Shown piece by piece: positions 63,316 to 64,000 of a stretch of DNA of 64,000 bases (position 1 is its first letter; the number at the start of each line of letters is the position of its first letter). The DNA is from Cymodocea nodosa (taxonomy: Eukaryota; Streptophyta; Magnoliopsida; Alismatales; Cymodoceaceae), in NCBI GenBank assembly GCA_036874045.1, contig CM072343.1, forward strand, positions 17,318,001-17,382,000, written 5' to 3'. Below the pieces are notes generated by a model. The model saw only the letters and a list, made by a program, of their open reading frames with translations, had not been told where the DNA came from and did not search any database. The position numbers were made by a program, and so were the translations under genes.

Positions 63316-63776
63316 TAGGTTCAAGTGATAGAAATAGAATTTAAAATTCAAATGTTTATATATGTTTATGAATTTGATGAAAATTAAAATTCAGATATTT
63401 GTATATACAATAGAATTAATTTTTGATGAAGTTCTTAATTAATTACATTAATCAATTAACATGTTATAAAATTATATTTTTATATATCATTTATCAAAAT
63501 CAAGTATATGCAAAAAAAAATAAATATATATCTACATCTATATATTCCATGATTATTTTTGCGATCAAAAAATTCAAAATTAAAACATCTTAGTTGAAAT
63601 TGTAAAATAAGATTATCATATCACCACAATAAAATGAGATTTTAGTTAAAATCATTAATGTATGTTTTAATTTTAAAGAATTTTGAACTCAAAAGTTGGA
63701 AATTTTTTTTTACCAAAGTTTAATTAAAAATAAAATTTATTTTTTACTGAAAAAATAAATTATCTATGCACAAATA
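63316..63776 (-). mobile_element. Inverted copy of the ZIP-intron MITE
   Basis: The reverse complement aligns over about 450 bp with 61530-61990, including gatgttttaattttgaattt, cttgattttgataaatgata and tttctatca at one end and atttgtgcata at the other. It ends about 100 bp before the CWF19-like start codon, so it forms part of that gene's promoter region. Confidence 0.7.
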
Positions 63777-63872
63777 GGTCTAGATCACATTGCGGTTGAA
63801 ATGTCAAAGAAAATAACGTTCGAAAGTCGAAGTATCTTCCTCCGCTTTCCGCCTCGACGTCCTCGTCGTTCC

Positions 63873-64000
63873 AATGTCTCGAGCTCCCAGAATCCTCCTA
63901 AGCGGCGACGTCCGTGGCCGCCTCAATCAACTCTACAAGCGATTCCACACGGTCGGATCTTCTTCCTTTTCCTCCTCATCATCCTCATCGTTCTACCATC
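63873..64000 (+). CDS. CWF19-like (CWF19L1 / Drn1-type) protein, first exon, partial
   Basis: The start reads MSRAPRILLSGDVRGRLNQL and continues YKRFHTV, matching the N-terminus of plant CWF19-like proteins, where the ILL-GDV-GRLNQL-KR segment opens a metallophosphatase-like domain. The yeast relative Drn1 binds the lariat-debranching enzyme Dbr1 and spliceosomal intron lariats. A Ser-rich stretch (SSSFSSSSSSSF) follows and the frame is open to the window edge. The ATG has a good context and a GC-rich 5' flank. Only 42 residues are visible, so identity rests on the N-terminal motif. Confidence 0.75.

Overview
This is a nuclear window from a flowering plant. It has GT-AG introns, five plant-type protein genes, AT-rich repeat-filled spacers and plant mobile elements. 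The HOTHEAD-like and ZIP exons are GC-rich, while the flippase, hydrolase and receptor-kinase exons are AT-rich. That two-class pattern is common in monocots, so a monocot is plausible but not proven. The species is not identified.

Layout. (1) 1-7512 (+): 3' part of a P4-ATPase phospholipid flippase gene of the plant ALA family, entering from the left edge; its last intron (4.2 kb) is full of LTR and LINE remains. (2) 8225-14658 (+): complete 12-exon metallo-beta-lactamase-fold hydrolase gene; its introns hold a SINE-like copy and a hAT-like non-autonomous element, and its 3' end carries a tandem duplication that includes the poly(A) signal. (3) 15913-18850 (-): complete 6-exon GMC oxidoreductase of the HOTHEAD type, convergent with (2). 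(4) 24280-36991 (-): complete 15-exon ALE2-like receptor kinase with a long proline-rich ectodomain built from many consecutive phase-1 exons; its introns hold a LINE 3' end, a small LTR element with target-site duplication, and a recent 412-bp tandem duplication. (5) 37-59 kb: gene-free, very AT-rich spacer with a 1-kb Tourist/Harbinger-like element, a foldback element, one old Ty1-copia fossil (47.1-54.4 kb), a MITE-like element and a three-unit tandem repeat. (6) 59428-62326 (+): complete 3-exon ZIP metal transporter whose last exon lies between two inverted copies of the same MITE family. (7) 63873-64000 (+): first exon of a CWF19-like / Drn1-like gene running off the right edge.

The genes do not form a pathway. 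HOTHEAD (cuticle, epidermal fusion) and ALE2 (epidermal differentiation) both act in shoot epidermis in Arabidopsis, which is a curiosity of neighbourhood rather than evidence of a cluster. All exon models were made by hand from splice signals, reading phase and family sequence; every junction keeps the frame. I found no tRNA or rRNA gene, no CRISPR array and no clearly new protein system. The most interesting signals are structural: symmetric exons in the kinase ectodomain, splice sites that offer in-frame alternative products in the flippase and HOTHEAD genes, and mobile-element arrangements inside genes.
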